This document shows, piece by piece, positions 16,342 through 25,637 of a DNA stretch of 64,000 nucleotides. The stretch lies in contig JAEZUE010000107.1 of assembly GCA_023443455.1 (NCBI GenBank), forward strand, positions 1-64,000. Reading direction: 5' to 3'. Numbering within the stretch: the stretch's first letter is position 1; the number at the start of each line of letters is the position of its first letter. This stretch comes from Verrucomicrobiota bacterium (GTDB lineage: Bacteria; Verrucomicrobiota; Verrucomicrobiia; Opitutales; Opitutaceae). Under the pieces are notes generated by a model. The model worked only from the letters and a program-made list of their open reading frames with translations. It was not told the DNA's origin and did no database searches. A program made the position numbers and the translations under genes.

Positions 16342-17751
16342 TCAATAGGCCGACTTCGGCGGGAAGACCACCTGCAGGGCGGTGCGGGCGAGAATCTGCA
16401 GGTCCATGATCGGCGTCCACGACCGCACATAGGCGATGTCGTGCTGCACGCGCTTGAAAAGCAGGCCGGAGTTGGTGATCTCGCCGCGGTATCCGTGGCT
16501 CTGGGCCAAACCGGTGATGCCGGGCTTCACGAAATGCCGCATCCGGTAATCAGCGACGAGCCGGGCGAACTCGTTGTCATGCTGGACCAGATGAGGCCGA
16601 GGGCCCGAGACGCTCATCTCCCCGAAAAGCACGTTCAAAAACTGCGGAAACTCGTCGAGGCTGGTCTTCCGCATGAAACGACCGAACGGATAGATCCGGG
16701 AGTCGCCCTTGGTCGCTTGCACGCGCTCGGTCGTGGCGTTTTGGGACGCCACGTACATGGTGCGGAACTTGAAGATCAGGAAGGTCTTGCGTCCCTCTCC
16801 GTAGCGCACCTGCCGGAAAAACACCGGGCCTGGCGCCTGCAGTTTCTGCGCGATCCACACCAGCAGCGTGAGCGGTGGGAGCACGAAAAGCACCACGGGC
16901 AGCGCCACCGCGATGTCGAACAGGCGCTTGATCGTACGATTGACGGGGTTCTCCAGCGGTTCATCGCCATCGTCGATCACATCCACGCCCGACTCGCTGC
17001 GCTCGATCGTGAAATGGTGGGCCGAATCCTCCTGCAGACTCTCGACCAGACGCACCCGACAACCCGATTCCCTCGCCACCGACATGACATGCTTGGTCTC
17101 GGAAGCGCCGAGATAGAACAACGGGAGCACGAGCTGCGTGGCCGGATGGTTCTCGAGGATGGAGGCGATCTGCGAAACTTCGCCCAAGCACCCGGGTTGG
17201 CGCCGCGCGCGGTCGCCCTGCTTCACGACATGGCCGAGCACGTCGACCCCGAGCTTCGCCTGCTCGTGCAACCACTTTTCAAAGCCGGGAATATGCTCGC
17301 CGGAGCCCACGATGATCGTGGGGATCGAGTTCGACTTGAACACGAACTTGGCGATCAAGCGGGGCAGGTAGCGGTTCGCGAAAACAAGCCCCACGCCGAT
17401 CAGACACAGATAACTGCCGAGGAAAACACGGCTGACGTTGGCGTCCTTGATCGCGAACGCGACGCCGAAGAGCACCAGCGCCATGCGCGCGACCTGCTGG
17501 AATGTCACGTAGACCGAATCCGACCACGAGAGCCGTGCCAGTTTGTCGACCCACCCCAGATACACCCGCGCCCCGACCAGCATGCCGATGAAGGCGGCGA
17601 GCAGATAGAGGCTCTGGTTGAACCCGGGCGTCAGCTTCATCCAACCCGTCACCTGCGTGAACCAGGTGAAGACGAAGAATGCCGCGGTGGTCAGGAGGGT
17701 GACCCAAATGCCGTGGAGGGAGACGAGGCCATCTTGACGATTTCGAAGCAT
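16342..17751 (-). CDS. Polyprenyl-phosphate sugar-1-phosphate transferase
   Basis: This 469-aa membrane enzyme begins an exopolysaccharide unit by moving a sugar phosphate to undecaprenyl phosphate. It has four N-terminal helices and a CoA-binding-like middle region (IPTIIVGSGEHI). The catalytic C-terminal half contains RLFDIAVALPVVLFVLPP, FFRQVRYGEG, FLIFKFRTM, RKTSLDEFPQFLNVLFGEM and SGPRPH. This is the WcaJ/CpsE class layout. The gene converges on the GT4 gene with a 24-base gap. The 200 bases upstream hold no gene. They include a GC-rich inverted repeat near 17921-17936, just past the gspF stop, without a T-tract. Confidence 0.95.
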   Translation of the reverse strand: MLRNRQDGLVSLHGIWVTLLTTAAFFVFTWFTQVTGWMKLTPGFNQSLYLLAAFIGMLVGARVYLGWVDKLARLSWSDSVYVTFQQVARMALVLFGVAFAIKDANVSRVFLGSYLCLIGVGLVFANRYLPRLIAKFVFKSNSIPTIIVGSGEHIPGFEKWLHEQAKLGVDVLGHVVKQGDRARRQPGCLGEVSQIASILENHPATQLVLPLFYLGASETKHVMSVARESGCRVRLVESLQEDSAHHFTIERSESGVDVIDDGDEPLENPVNRTIKRLFDIAVALPVVLFVLPPLTLLVWIAQKLQAPGPVFFRQVRYGEGRKTFLIFKFRTMYVASQNATTERVQATKGDSRIYPFGRFMRKTSLDEFPQFLNVLFGEMSVSGPRPHLVQHDNEFARLVADYRMRHFVKPGITGLAQSHGYRGEITNSGLLFKRVQHDIAYVRSWTPIMDLQILARTALQVVFPPKSAY

Positions 17752-17951
17752 GGTAGGCGCGGTTGGCGTTCTTTCGACCTCAACAAGATACGCCTTCTGC
17801 GTGCGGAACTTAATCGGGCCCGGCCTACTCGTGCGTTAGGGGTTTTCCCGAACCTCCCATAGGGGTGCATCCGCCGCGCGGCACGCGCCTTGTCTCGACT
17901 GGCACCAATCCCGGGGTTGGCGGGGGTCCCCGCCCCCCTCCACGCGCCCCC

Positions 17952-19187
17952 TCAGCCCGCCTTCAGACTCGCGCTGATCTGGAACACCGCGGAGATGATG
18001 CCGAAGGCCAGCAGACCGACAAACGCCGCCGCCACCAGCAACGCGCCGTACGATACGACCCCGATGAGCACGTTGAGCTGCGCGGCGATGCGCTTGCGGT
18101 AGTCCCGCGCGACATCCTTCAGGCTCGGGACGATGTTGCCCGTGGTCTCGCCAACCGAAACGACGTCGAGGACCAGCGGCGGAAAAAAACCCGTGCCGCC
18201 CAGCGCCTGGGAAACCGGCACACCTTCGGCGATCTTTCCGCGGGCCTCGGCGAAAGCCGCGCGGAACACCCGGTTCTGGATCGTCTTCTCGGTCAACCCC
18301 AACGCCGGCAGCGTGCTGATGCCGTTCTCGAGCAGGAGCCCGAGCGCCTGGGTCAGGCGGAGGATGTCGTTGGCGATCAGGAAGGGACCGACCCCGGTCA
18401 ACTTGAGGAACCACCCGTCGGTGATCCGACGCCCTTCGGGCTTTCGCCGCCAGGCCCAGAACACCGAGGCCACCGCGAATCCGGCCAGGGCGAAGAACCA
18501 CCCGTAGTGCAGGAGAAAATCCGCCAACCCCATCAACAGCCTCGTCGCCAACGGCAACCGCCCCTGGAGCGAAGACAGCAGCATCTCGATGCGCGGCATC
18601 ACGAAGAAGAGCACGATCAGCAACACCACCACGGCCATGACGATGATCATCGCCGGATACATCATCGCCCCCAGAAGCTTCGCCCGGATCTCCGCCCGCT
18701 CCTCCATGTCCGCCACCAGGCTCTCGAGCACTCCGCCCAACCGGCCCGTCGCCTCGCCCGCCTGCACGAGATTGACGGTGGCCTCGTCGAACACGGGACC
18801 CATCGTCGCCATCGCCTGCGACAGCGACCGGCCTTGGCTGAGTTGGTCCCACAACGCGGCCGCCAAGCCACGCAGCAGCGGATCGCTCAGGCGCCGCGCC
18901 AGCAGCTTCACCCCATCGGCGACTTGGATACCGCTGGTCACCAGCCCCATCAACGCCCGCAGAAACGGCAGCGCGTGCCGGCGCCCGGGCTTGCGCGAAC
19001 CGGAGAAAAGCGACTGTGAAAGCCCGGTCGCCCCCCCCGGCGGCGGCGCCGTGCCCTCCTCGAGCCGGGAGGGCACCAGGCCGCGGGCGCGCAACTGCGC
19101 CAGCGCCTGCCGGCGCGAGCCCGTATCGAGGCGCCCCTTGAGTTCGGCGCCGCCCGCATCGCGGGCTGTGTAGTGAAAAATCGGCAT
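17952..19187 (-). CDS. gspF: Type II secretion inner-membrane platform protein GspF
   Basis: The 411-aa product has the GspF/PilC layout. A short N-terminal domain (MPIFHYTARDAGG) is followed by two homologous cytoplasmic helical domains, each followed by membrane helices (AMMYPAMIIVMAVVVLLIVLFF; VSYGALLVAAAFVGLLAFGI). Signatures LVQAGEATGRL and VVSVGETTGNI mark the two repeats. It forms the platform that couples the GspE ATPase to pseudopilus assembly. ATG 19187 matches the family start. It is the last gene of the operon, 37 bases after gspE. Confidence 0.95.
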   Translation of the reverse strand: MPIFHYTARDAGGAELKGRLDTGSRRQALAQLRARGLVPSRLEEGTAPPPGGATGLSQSLFSGSRKPGRRHALPFLRALMGLVTSGIQVADGVKLLARRLSDPLLRGLAAALWDQLSQGRSLSQAMATMGPVFDEATVNLVQAGEATGRLGGVLESLVADMEERAEIRAKLLGAMMYPAMIIVMAVVVLLIVLFFVMPRIEMLLSSLQGRLPLATRLLMGLADFLLHYGWFFALAGFAVASVFWAWRRKPEGRRITDGWFLKLTGVGPFLIANDILRLTQALGLLLENGISTLPALGLTEKTIQNRVFRAAFAEARGKIAEGVPVSQALGGTGFFPPLVLDVVSVGETTGNIVPSLKDVARDYRKRIAAQLNVLIGVVSYGALLVAAAFVGLLAFGIISAVFQISASLKAG

Positions 19188-19224
19188 CGGCGGATCGCTC
19201 CCGGTTCGGCGCGGCGGCCTCGCC

Positions 19225-20901
19225 TCAATTCCCCCTGCCCTCCGCCATCGACAGCACGCGGACGATCTCGTCGAGAGTCGTGAGCCCGGCCCGCACCTGC
19301 TTCCACCCCGCCAGCTCGAGCGTCGCCATGCCCGCATCGACCGCCGTCTTGCGGATCAGCCGCGCAGATTCGCGCCGGACCACCAGATCGTGCAGCCGGT
19401 CGTCCACGCGCAGGATCTCGAAGACGCCGACACGCCCCTTGTAGCCAAGTCCCCGACACGCCTCGCAGCCCACCGCCGACGGGAGCTCGTGCACCCCGGC
19501 GGCCAAATCGGCCGGCAACCCGAGCACCGCCAGCTCGTCGAGCAGCTGGTTGCGGGAGACCGGCGCCGGGCGCGAACAGGCCGGGCAGAGCCGGCGGACC
19601 AGGCGCTGCGCGATCACCAGCTCGACACCGGAGGCGATGAGGAAAGGCTCGATGCCCATGTCGGTCAGGCGCGTGATCGCCCCGGGCGCGTCGTTGGTGT
19701 GGATCGTCGAAAAGACCAGATGGCCGGTGAGCGACGCGCGGATCGCGATGTCGGCGGTATCGCGATCGCGGATCTCGCCGACCATGATCACGTTCGGATC
19801 CTGGCGGAGGATGTGGCGCAGCCCCTCCGCAAAGCCCAGGCCGATCTCCGGCCGCACCTGCATCTGGTTCGCGCCGGGCACCTCGTACTCGATCGGGTCC
19901 TCGATCGTGATGATGCGCTTGTCGGTCGAGTTGATCCGACGGATGAAGGCGTTGAGCGACGTGCTCTTGCCCGAGCCGGTCGGGCCGGTGACGAGGATGA
20001 TGCCGTGCGGCAGACCGAGCACGGCGTCGATCTTCGCCTGGTCCTCGGCGTTCATGCCGAGCTGCTCGAGCGTGAGCGCGTTGTTCTTCTTGTTGAGCAG
20101 GCGCAGGCTCACGCTTTCGCCGTAGATCGTGGGGATGGTGGAGAGGCGGATATCGAGCACCGTGTCGCCCGCCCGGTAACCGATGCGACCGTCCTGCGGC
20201 AGGCGACGCTCCGAGATGTTGAGCTTCGCCATGATCTTCAGACGCGAGGTGATCGCGTCCTGAAAGCGTCTCAGGTTTTCCGGAACAGGCACAGGGACCA
20301 GCAGGCCGTCGATGCGATAGCGGATGCGCAGCGTCTCCTCCTGGGGCTCGAAATGGATGTCGGTGGCACCGTCGGTGACCGCCTGCGCGAAGACCTTGTT
20401 GACGAAACGGATCACCGCGGCGTCCTCGTCCTCCTCGGCCTCGTCGGCTACCTCGGCCACGGCGACCTCGGAATCGAGACTGTCGGAGCCGACGCCAAGG
20501 TTTTCGGTGAGGAACTTCGCGATCTTGTCGGGTGCGGCGAGCATCCACCGGGGCTCGCGATCACAGGTCGCGAAAACCCAGTCGTCCATCCGGCCTTCGG
20601 GCGGCCAGGCGGTGGCCAGGCAGAGCACCTCGGGCTGGTCGGTGGCGACCGGCACGCAGCAATACTCGTGCACGAGGCGCACGGGCAGTTGCTGGAGCTG
20701 CGGCAGGCTGAAACTCTCGGGCGGGACCACGACCAGCCCGCTTTCGACGGCGAGCCGGTCGAGCGCACGGTCGGGAGCAACCCGCAAGGTCTGGGCGAGC
20801 TGGCCAAGGCGCTCCGCGCGCGGCAGCTCGGCGAACCGGCGCCTAACCTCCTCGGGCACGGCGGAAAACAGGGGCAGATCGATGACGGGCGGGCGGCTCA
20901 T
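19225..20901 (-). CDS. gspE: Type II secretion ATPase GspE
   Basis: This cytoplasmic ATPase (558 aa) powers the secretion system. It has an N1E-type domain (about 1-150). The C-terminal ATPase core carries DIHFEP, Walker A GPTGSGKST near residue 310, an Asp box (IITIEDPIEYE), Walker B IMVGEIRD and a His box (GHLVFSTIHTN). A zinc-binding four-cysteine element (CPAC ... CEAC) confirms GspE rather than a twitching ATPase. The gene overlaps its upstream neighbour by 4 bases (ATGA). An acidic linker (EVADEAEEDEDAA) precedes the core. Confidence 0.97.
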   Translation of the reverse strand: MSRPPVIDLPLFSAVPEEVRRRFAELPRAERLGQLAQTLRVAPDRALDRLAVESGLVVVPPESFSLPQLQQLPVRLVHEYCCVPVATDQPEVLCLATAWPPEGRMDDWVFATCDREPRWMLAAPDKIAKFLTENLGVGSDSLDSEVAVAEVADEAEEDEDAAVIRFVNKVFAQAVTDGATDIHFEPQEETLRIRYRIDGLLVPVPVPENLRRFQDAITSRLKIMAKLNISERRLPQDGRIGYRAGDTVLDIRLSTIPTIYGESVSLRLLNKKNNALTLEQLGMNAEDQAKIDAVLGLPHGIILVTGPTGSGKSTSLNAFIRRINSTDKRIITIEDPIEYEVPGANQMQVRPEIGLGFAEGLRHILRQDPNVIMVGEIRDRDTADIAIRASLTGHLVFSTIHTNDAPGAITRLTDMGIEPFLIASGVELVIAQRLVRRLCPACSRPAPVSRNQLLDELAVLGLPADLAAGVHELPSAVGCEACRGLGYKGRVGVFEILRVDDRLHDLVVRRESARLIRKTAVDAGMATLELAGWKQVRAGLTTLDEIVRVLSMAEGRGN

Positions 20902-21443
20902 TGCTGGGGCGGCTGCTGGTTGCGGTTGGCCTGTCGCAGCGCTCGCCGCCGCCGGAGCTCCTCGATGATGCGGTTGCGGCGCTCCTGGATCTCCTTCTCG
21001 TTGGCCGGCGGCGCGGGGTTGACATTGGCGGCCGGTTGCGGGCCAACGGACGGGCCAGCCGTGGGCAACGCCACGGCGACGTTCACGATCTCGGGTTTCT
21101 TCATCGTGAGCCGGGTTGATTGGCCCTCGAACTCGATCGTGACGGCCTCGGCGGCGGCGTCGAAGGCGGCCACCTTGATCCCGCCCTCGGACTCGCCGAC
21201 GGCGAGCCAGATCGCGCGACTGTTGCTCGTATCGAAAATCGTGAAACGCGTCGTGCCGTCCAGCGCCATCAGGCCGCGCAACTCGAAGCGCCCCGCCGTG
21301 GGAGCGGCCACCTGGGCCGCCGCCTTCTCGGGCTGGAACGGCGAGTTGCGCAGGAGCGACTCGGGCACGGCCCGGGCACCACCGGCGCCCAGCAGCAGCG
21401 CGGTGGTCCAGACGGTGGAAGTCCTGAGGAAGCGGCGGCTCAC
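20898..21443 (-). CDS. T2SS-associated periplasmic protein, GspC-like HR domain
   Basis: The 181-aa product has a signal or anchor segment (STVWTTALLLGAGGARA). A small beta domain follows (FELRGLMALDGTTRFTIFDT ... VTIEFEGQSTRLTM) that resembles the homology region of GspC or PilP. An Arg-rich tail ends the protein (RNRIIEELRRRRALRQANRN). GspC links inner-membrane components to the secretin. Its place between gspD and gspE, with an 8-base gap and a 4-base overlap, supports that role. Sequence likeness alone is weak and no PDZ domain is present. Confidence 0.7.
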   Translation of the reverse strand: MSRRFLRTSTVWTTALLLGAGGARAVPESLLRNSPFQPEKAAAQVAAPTAGRFELRGLMALDGTTRFTIFDTSNSRAIWLAVGESEGGIKVAAFDAAAEAVTIEFEGQSTRLTMKKPEIVNVAVALPTAGPSVGPQPAANVNPAPPANEKEIQERRNRIIEELRRRRALRQANRNQQPPQQ

Positions 21444-21451
21444 GTGCGATC

Positions 21452-23680
21452 CTAGTTGGAGGAGTGCGGGGCGGCGCCGGGCGCGCGCGGGGCCAGGCGC
21501 TTGTCGACCATGGAGCGCGCGGCGGAGCGTTCCATCTGTTCACGCCCGATACGGTCGGCATCGGCCGCGTTGCGGATGACCCGGGGCTGGATGAAGAAGA
21601 TGATCTCGTCGCGGGATTTCTCCGTCTTGTTGCTCCCGAAGAGCGAACCGATCAAAGGAATCTCGCTGATCAACGGGAAGCCGCTTCGCGTCTTGCCCTT
21701 CAGGTCCTTCTGCATGCCGGCCAGCACGATGATCTCGCCGTCGCTGACCGTGATGAACGATTTCGCGGTGCGCTTGGAGATGAGCGGTTGGTCGTCGTCG
21801 TTGTAGCTGTCGATCTCGTCGGCGCTCTGCTCGATCTCGAGCTGGATCGTGCCGTCCGAGCCGATCAGCGGTTTCACGGTCAGGTCGATGCCGACATTCT
21901 GGTAGCTGTAGCTGTTGCGCGCGGTGGTCGTCGAGGTGGTGTCGCTGTAGGCGGAGGTGATGATCGGCACCGCCTTGGCGACGGTGATCTGCGCCTCCTG
22001 GTTGTGCGTGGTGGTGATGCTCGGCACCGAGAGCACGCGCACATTGTTCCAGAGATTGTTCGCCTTGATCTCGGCGGTGCCGCTGACCGTGTCGCTGCCA
22101 CCGGTCACCTGGTTGACGAGGATGTCGGCGAGGGCGTAGCCGGGGCCGGTCACCCCCTTGATGCCGACGACGCGGTTGGCGGCGACCGTGACTCCGGAGA
22201 ACGCGTCGATACCGCGCTGCACCGTCTTGCCCACCGTCACGGAAGCGATCAGCACGTCGACTTGTACCTGGGGCAGCACGACATCGATCTGCGTGACCAG
22301 CGAACGGACCAGGGTCAGATCGTCCTGGGTGCCGGACACGACGATGGCATTGCTGCGTTCGTCGGCGGTGATGGTCATGAAATCGCTGAACTGGGAGTTG
22401 CGTTCGCCGTTGCCGGCGCCGACGGCCACGGGTGACTGGGATACGGCCGGAGGGTTCGTTCCCGGGTTGGCGGCGTTGCGGCCGAGATTCGGGAACGTCT
22501 CGGTGCTGCGTTGCTGCCGGGTCGTGCGCGAGGAGCGGGAGCCGGCCGAGGAGTTGCGGGAGGCGGTGCTGGTGGAACCGGAGATGAAGGTGCTCAGCAA
22601 CGCCGCCACCTCGGAGGCCTGAGCGTGCTGGATCTGGATCACCGCGATCTGCGTCGAGGGGTCGGCCTGAACGTCGAGCTTCTCGATCAGGTTCTGGTAG
22701 AACTGCACGCTCGAGGAGTCGGTGACCAGGATCACCTGGTTGGTGCGTTCGTCGAAGTTGATCGAGGTGGTGGCGGAGATGAGGGCGGCGCCCAAACCGG
22801 CAGTGCTGTCGGCCGCGCCCTCTCCGCCGGTGGTCGGCGGCGGCACTCCCGGCGGCATCGGCACGGCCGCCTGCCCGGCCCCACCCGACTGGTGGTTGAA
22901 CGCGGTCCGGGTCGTCTCGATCAGGCTCTTGATCTTCTCGGCGACCGCCTGGGCCTGCGCATACTTCAGTGTGAAGAACTCGGTGACGAGGTCGCGGGGC
23001 TTGTCAACCTGCTCGAGCACGTACTCGAGACGCTGCAGGTTCGAGATCGTGTCGGTGACGAGCAGCGTATTGGAGTTTTGGAAAGGAACAACCGAGCCGA
23101 AGCCCGGACTGAGGAACGGCTGCACCTGGTTCTGGAAGGTCGTGGTGTCGAGATGGGTCAGCCGGAAGAGCTTGCTCACGACCTGGCCCGAGGGCGCGCG
23201 GTCGCGCAAGGTGCCGACCACCAGTTCGGGCGCCTCGGTCCGGATGTTGGTGATCACGACGACCTTGATGAATTTGTCCCCGAGCGGGGCCACCGCGATG
23301 TTATTCAGGCTCAGCAACGACTCGAGCGCGACGATCGCGTCGGTCTTGGTGATCGGGCCGTGGCTGTTGAAGGTGAACAACGGCGTCGGGAGCTGCTGGG
23401 GACGGATGACCGAGCGCCCGGTGAGGGTCTCGAGCGCGTCGAGGACGGTGGAGAGCGGGTTGTCGTTGAGCTTGAGGCTCTCGATCACCGCCGAGCCGTC
23501 GCCGGCCGCCGGGATGGCGACCAGAGGTGCGGGCGCGTTCGCGGCACCGGAGGCAACGGCGTCGCCGTTCGGTGGCGACAGCGGGGCCTGGGCGAGGGAG
23601 GCGGGGAGAAGCCCGGCCAACGCCAACGCGGCGCACAGGCCGCGCCGGCGTCCGCAAGGCAGGTGGCGGAGGGGGTTCAT
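21452..23680 (-). CDS. gspD: Type II secretion outer-membrane secretin GspD
   Basis: The 742-aa product forms the outer-membrane pore. A signal peptide (AALALAGLLPASLA) is followed by N0-N3 domains (VIRPQQLPTPLFTFN; LRDRAPSGQVVSKLFRL; TQIAVIQIQHAQASEVAALL) and the secretin core. Core landmarks are VLPQVQVDVLIASVTV, VPIITSAY, VGIDLTVKPLIG, GEIIVLAGMQKD and FPLISEIPLIGSLFGS. The N3 domain holds a long Ser/Thr/Arg-rich insertion (SGSTSTASRNSSAGSRSSRT). ATG 23680 is chosen; a TTG 18 bases earlier is possible. It starts 55 bases after the gspM-like gene. Confidence 0.96.
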   Translation of the reverse strand: MNPLRHLPCGRRRGLCAALALAGLLPASLAQAPLSPPNGDAVASGAANAPAPLVAIPAAGDGSAVIESLKLNDNPLSTVLDALETLTGRSVIRPQQLPTPLFTFNSHGPITKTDAIVALESLLSLNNIAVAPLGDKFIKVVVITNIRTEAPELVVGTLRDRAPSGQVVSKLFRLTHLDTTTFQNQVQPFLSPGFGSVVPFQNSNTLLVTDTISNLQRLEYVLEQVDKPRDLVTEFFTLKYAQAQAVAEKIKSLIETTRTAFNHQSGGAGQAAVPMPPGVPPPTTGGEGAADSTAGLGAALISATTSINFDERTNQVILVTDSSSVQFYQNLIEKLDVQADPSTQIAVIQIQHAQASEVAALLSTFISGSTSTASRNSSAGSRSSRTTRQQRSTETFPNLGRNAANPGTNPPAVSQSPVAVGAGNGERNSQFSDFMTITADERSNAIVVSGTQDDLTLVRSLVTQIDVVLPQVQVDVLIASVTVGKTVQRGIDAFSGVTVAANRVVGIKGVTGPGYALADILVNQVTGGSDTVSGTAEIKANNLWNNVRVLSVPSITTTHNQEAQITVAKAVPIITSAYSDTTSTTTARNSYSYQNVGIDLTVKPLIGSDGTIQLEIEQSADEIDSYNDDDQPLISKRTAKSFITVSDGEIIVLAGMQKDLKGKTRSGFPLISEIPLIGSLFGSNKTEKSRDEIIFFIQPRVIRNAADADRIGREQMERSAARSMVDKRLAPRAPGAAPHSSN

Positions 23681-23735
23681 GATGGAGGAGCGGCTCAAGG
23701 GAGTAGCACGGCGGGCAAGTTGGTCCGGGAGGGCA

Positions 23736-24257
23736 TCATTGCAGCAGTTCCAGCCCGGAGAGTTTGAGGCGGTAGTCGAGCTGGGCCGGATTCCGGCGGT
23801 CGGGAGTCATGATCACCTGTTCGATGTTCACGAGCGGGAGAGTCCTGCGCAGGTCGTCGGCGAACACGCCGAACGCCGCCAAATCCGCCTTCTCGATGGT
23901 GAGCGAGACCGAGTGGATGGCGACCGGGGGCCTACGTTCGGTCGTGGGGGGATCGAGTCGGTAGGCGAAACGCTGCCGTTTCACGACCGCATCGAGTTGG
24001 CCGACGAGTTGGTTGGCGTTGAGCGAACGCCCCTGTTGGACCTGCGCGAGCCGGTCGCGGAGTTCCTGGGCCTTCTCGCCGGCCACGGCCAACCATTGCT
24101 CCTGCTGGTCGAGCTGCCGGCCGTCGGCCCCCCAACGCTCGGAACCGCCCCGGAACCGGGCGAGCAGCGAAAGCAGCCAGATTCCGAGGGCCACAACCAA
24201 TACGAGCAGCAGCAACACGCGTTCCCGCCAGGTACGCCGGAAAAAAAACGCCCTCAT
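23736..24257 (-). CDS. T2SS GspM-like inner-membrane protein
   Basis: The 173-aa product has a single N-terminal membrane helix (RVLLLLVLVVALGIWLLSLL). A coiled-coil stretch (LDQQEQWLAVAGEKAQELRD) comes next, then a small ferredoxin-like domain (VAIHSVSLTIEKADLAAFGV). This is the size and layout of GspM and PilO. It overlaps the GspL-like gene by 4 bases. GspM pairs with GspL in the inner-membrane platform. Confidence 0.82.
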   Translation of the reverse strand: MRAFFFRRTWRERVLLLLVLVVALGIWLLSLLARFRGGSERWGADGRQLDQQEQWLAVAGEKAQELRDRLAQVQQGRSLNANQLVGQLDAVVKRQRFAYRLDPPTTERRPPVAIHSVSLTIEKADLAAFGVFADDLRRTLPLVNIEQVIMTPDRRNPAQLDYRLKLSGLELLQ

Positions 24258-25624
24258 GGTGAGACCTCCAGACCCTCCGGCGCCACGGGCGGGGGTCCCG
24301 GCGGCAGCATGCCCGGCGCGCCGGGGAGCCCACCGCCACGCGGCTCTCCGGTGCGCGGCAACCTCGGGCCCGCTTCGGGCGAGAGGCCGGTGACGGATTG
24401 CACCGGTGCCGGCAGAACGCCGCCGACCGACCCGGCCGGCGCGACGTCGGCTCCGGCCGGGACAACAACACCGCCCGGGCGGAAGCCGAGGGTGAGCTGA
24501 AACGTGCCGCCGCCTTCCCGCGCCCGCACGTTCCGCAGTTCGACGCTGGCCAGCGCCGGCGCGCGCTTCAGGGCCGCCTCGTATTCATTCACCTCCGTCA
24601 AGGAGCCGGTCGCGCCCTCGATCACCATCTGCAACCCGCCGTCGACGGACACCTTGGTGAAATGGACGGAGCGGGGCCGCAGGTCGTTCACGTACGCGAG
24701 CAGCTCGAGCGGCTGCGGCTTGCTGTCGATGTAGCCGGCGAGCCGGTTGACGATGTCGCTGTTGGCCTCCGCTTCCCGGGCGGCCGGGGCCTGCGCCGCG
24801 ATCCGATCCGCCCTCCGCGCATTGGCGAACCGCAAGCCGAGCAGGGAAACTTCCCCGAGCAGGAGCATGGTCGCCGCCACGCCCGCCCCGAGCAGCGTGC
24901 CCCACGCATGCCGGTTCCACTGAAAATCGCGCCGTCTGGTCCGCAGGGTCTCGGGCGTGCGCAGATCGAGCGCCCACAACTGCGCCGCGGTGAACGCACC
25001 CGCTTCGGCGCCCCGCCCGCCACCGGCATCCTGCGACACCCATTCGAAGAAATAGCGCCCGCCCTTCACGGTGCACGCCGGCGAACCGAGCCGATGGCGC
25101 CACACGCGGCGGCCGGCCGGATCGACCCGCGCCAGCACCTGTTCCCGCGTCGCCGCGAGCGCCGCCTCAGGATCGTCGCCCCCCACCACGGGGCGGCTCA
25201 CCACGCGTCGCGGAAGAGTGGATCCCGCGAGGTACTCCAGCGCCGTCACCGCCTCGGTGGTCTCGAGCAGAACCACTCCCGCCCCCGGCGCGCCGCGCGG
25301 AAGCCACGTCGCGAAATCGGGCAAGACGAAGGCGGCGGAGTCCCACTGCGGCTGCACCGCGGCAAATTTCCGCCGCAGCGCCGCAGTCACGAGCATGCCA
25401 CCGTTGTGCGCGGCGACAAAGTGCCCGATCGCCAGATGCTCCTCGGGAAACGGCGACTCCTCCTCGATCGACAAGGCCGCCAGCCCCACCAGCTCCTTCG
25501 CCCCGACCCCCGCGGGAACCGTCGTCGTTTCCGCGAAGAAATGGAACCCGGGCACAAGCACCACCGGGCGCTCGGGGAGGCGCCGGCCACCGGCCTGTCT
25601 TGGGTTTGAGATACGATCCGCCAC
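24254..25624 (-). CDS. T2SS GspL-like platform protein
   Basis: The product is 456 aa from GTG 25624, which directly follows the gspK stop. The N-terminal part resembles an actin-like PilM/GspL cytoplasmic domain (PVVLVPGFHFFAETT; GVVLLETTEAVTALEYLAG). A membrane helix (LLGAGVAATMLLLGEVSLLG) and a periplasmic ferredoxin-like domain with PilN character (ELLAYVNDLRPRSVHFTKVS) follow. A Gly/Pro-rich tail of about 80 residues is unusual for the family. It recruits GspE and binds GspM, whose gene overlaps it by 4 bases. Confidence 0.8.
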   Translation of the reverse strand: MADRISNPRQAGGRRLPERPVVLVPGFHFFAETTTVPAGVGAKELVGLAALSIEEESPFPEEHLAIGHFVAAHNGGMLVTAALRRKFAAVQPQWDSAAFVLPDFATWLPRGAPGAGVVLLETTEAVTALEYLAGSTLPRRVVSRPVVGGDDPEAALAATREQVLARVDPAGRRVWRHRLGSPACTVKGGRYFFEWVSQDAGGGRGAEAGAFTAAQLWALDLRTPETLRTRRRDFQWNRHAWGTLLGAGVAATMLLLGEVSLLGLRFANARRADRIAAQAPAAREAEANSDIVNRLAGYIDSKPQPLELLAYVNDLRPRSVHFTKVSVDGGLQMVIEGATGSLTEVNEYEAALKRAPALASVELRNVRAREGGGTFQLTLGFRPGGVVVPAGADVAPAGSVGGVLPAPVQSVTGLSPEAGPRLPRTGEPRGGGLPGAPGMLPPGPPPVAPEGLEVSP

Positions 25625-25637
25625 GTGGTTCTGGTTT

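Noticed and set aside
19390..21579. Plus-strand frame of 729 codons opposite gspE
   Set aside because: It has no recognisable domain, and its composition is that of an antisense shadow of a GC-rich gene.
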